A stretch of DNA of 9,097 bases, taken from NCBI RefSeq assembly GCF_943912555.1, contig NZ_CALTUR010000076.1, positions 1-9,097 on the forward strand. Direction: 5' to 3'. Both the position numbers and the translations under genes were made by a program. The notes under the pieces are model-generated. The model was not told where the DNA came from. It did no database searches and saw only the letters and a program-made list of their open reading frames with translations. This stretch comes from an uncultured Streptococcus sp. Its GTDB lineage: Bacteria > Bacillota > Bacilli > Lactobacillales > Streptococcaceae. Positions 8,910 to 9,097 of this stretch are shown here, in pieces. The number at the start of each line of letters is the position of its first letter. Position 1 is the first letter of the stretch.

Positions 8910-8917
8910 TCCTCTCT
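8910..8917 (-). promoter_or_regulatory. ftsA ribosome binding site (decides the start)
   Basis: AGAGAGGA on the minus strand, nine bases upstream of the ATG at 8900-8898. Its position rules against the longer TTG start at 8924, whose first codons run through it. Confidence 0.8.
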
Positions 8918-8922
8918 CTTCC

Positions 8923-8935
8923 AAGTTTCAAACTT
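8923..8935 (-). repeat. Short perfect palindrome before the ftsA ribosome site
   Basis: AAGTTTGAAACTT is a 13-base dyad (six-base arms around one central base) five bases upstream of the AGAGAGGA site. In RNA it could form a small five-pair hairpin; in DNA it could be an operator. It is short and A/T rich, so chance is a real alternative. Confidence 0.4.
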
Positions 8936-8941
8936 CTATTC

Positions 8942-8969
8942 AATATAGCTAAAACAGGGCATAGCTATT
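8942..8969 (-). repeat. Imperfect hairpin at the 5' end of the ftsA mRNA leader
   Basis: TAGCTA occurs at 8967-8962 and 8951-8946 and, being self-complementary, pairs with itself across a 10-base loop. Flanking AA and TT can extend the stem past a two-base bulge. It lies only a few bases from the inferred transcription start (about 8971), where hairpins often protect mRNA from 5' decay. The regulatory role is inference. Confidence 0.45.
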
Positions 8970-8977
8970 CACAGAAT

Positions 8978-8987
8978 ATTATAACAC
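8978..8987 (-). promoter_or_regulatory. Extended -10 promoter of the ftsA-ftsZ-ylm operon
   Basis: On the minus strand a perfect TATAAT (8983-8978) is preceded by TGTGT, which gives the extended TGn element at 8986-8984. No convincing -35 lies 16-18 bases upstream, which is acceptable for extended -10 promoters in streptococci. Predicted initiation is near 8971, giving a leader of about 70 bases before ftsA. It is the best promoter in the window and probably drives ftsA through divIVA. Confidence 0.78.
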
Positions 8988-9061
8988 AAAAAATCCAATC
9001 GTGCTTAGTTTTTTCCTAAATTTATACTAGCCTAAAATCAAAGGTAACTTCTCAAAGTAAG

Positions 9062-9086
9062 TTCCACTTGGCTAGCAGAAGTGGAA
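9062..9086. repeat. Inverted repeat upstream of the ftsA promoter
   Basis: Perfect eight-base arms TTCCACTT (9062-9069) and AAGTGGAA (9079-9086) flank a nine-base loop. No T-run follows on either strand, so it is a poor intrinsic terminator. It could be the end signal of the gene upstream of ftsA (divIB/ftsQ in related genomes) or a protein site. The rest of 8988-9061 is A/T rich and holds no gene or other motif that I can support. Confidence 0.45.
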
Positions 9087-9097
9087 ATTAGTCTAAA

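Noticed and set aside
8692..8952. Plus-strand open frame of 86 codons over the ftsA start
   Set aside because: It is antisense to the FtsA N-terminus and its leader, hydrophobic only because it mirrors the Glu/Lys/Asp-rich codons of ftsA, with no ribosome site.
9019..9029. Second possible -10 element (TATAAA, minus strand) upstream of ftsA
   Set aside because: There is no TG extension and no -35 at 15-19 bases; the nearest TTGAGA is about 23 bases away. The TATAAT at 8983-8978 is far better.

Overview
The window is a chromosomal segment of a low-GC Gram-positive coccus, most likely a mitis-group Streptococcus (S. mitis / S. oralis / S. pneumoniae relatives). I base this on the gene order, on FtsA, FtsZ and YlmE sequences that read as close relatives of the pneumococcal proteins, on extended -10 promoters, and on an insertion-sequence end typical of these species. 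No database search was possible, so names rest on recognised family motifs and conserved order.

All real genes but one fragment lie on the minus strand. Reading in the direction of transcription, from the right edge: a 197-base leader region (8901-9097) with an extended -10 promoter; then ftsA - ftsZ - ylmE (yggS) - sepF (ylmF) - ylmG (yggT) - ylmH - divIVA, packed with gaps of 4 to 17 bases or with overlapping stop/start codons; then a T-box riboswitch with its own promoter; then ileS. This is the conserved distal part of the division and cell-wall (dcw) cluster of Firmicutes. At the left edge, ileS ends two bases before what looks like the terminal inverted repeat of an ISL3-family insertion sequence, whose transposase (plus strand) has only its last codons in the window.

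FtsA tethers FtsZ to the membrane, FtsZ forms the Z-ring, and SepF is a second membrane anchor that bundles FtsZ filaments. YlmG is a small membrane protein linked to division and envelope organisation. DivIVA organises septal and peripheral wall growth. YlmE is a pyridoxal-phosphate (PLP) homeostasis protein, and YlmH is an S4-domain RNA-binding protein linked to ribosome-associated quality control. ileS charges tRNA-Ile and is controlled separately, by uncharged tRNA-Ile through the T-box.

I found no undescribed multi-gene system: this is a core region. The points most worth a second look are the IS junction at the ileS stop codon, the fully readable isoleucine T-box whose promoter lies inside the end of divIVA, the DivIVA tail whose alternative reading frame resembles the pneumococcal C-terminus, and the structured ftsA leader.
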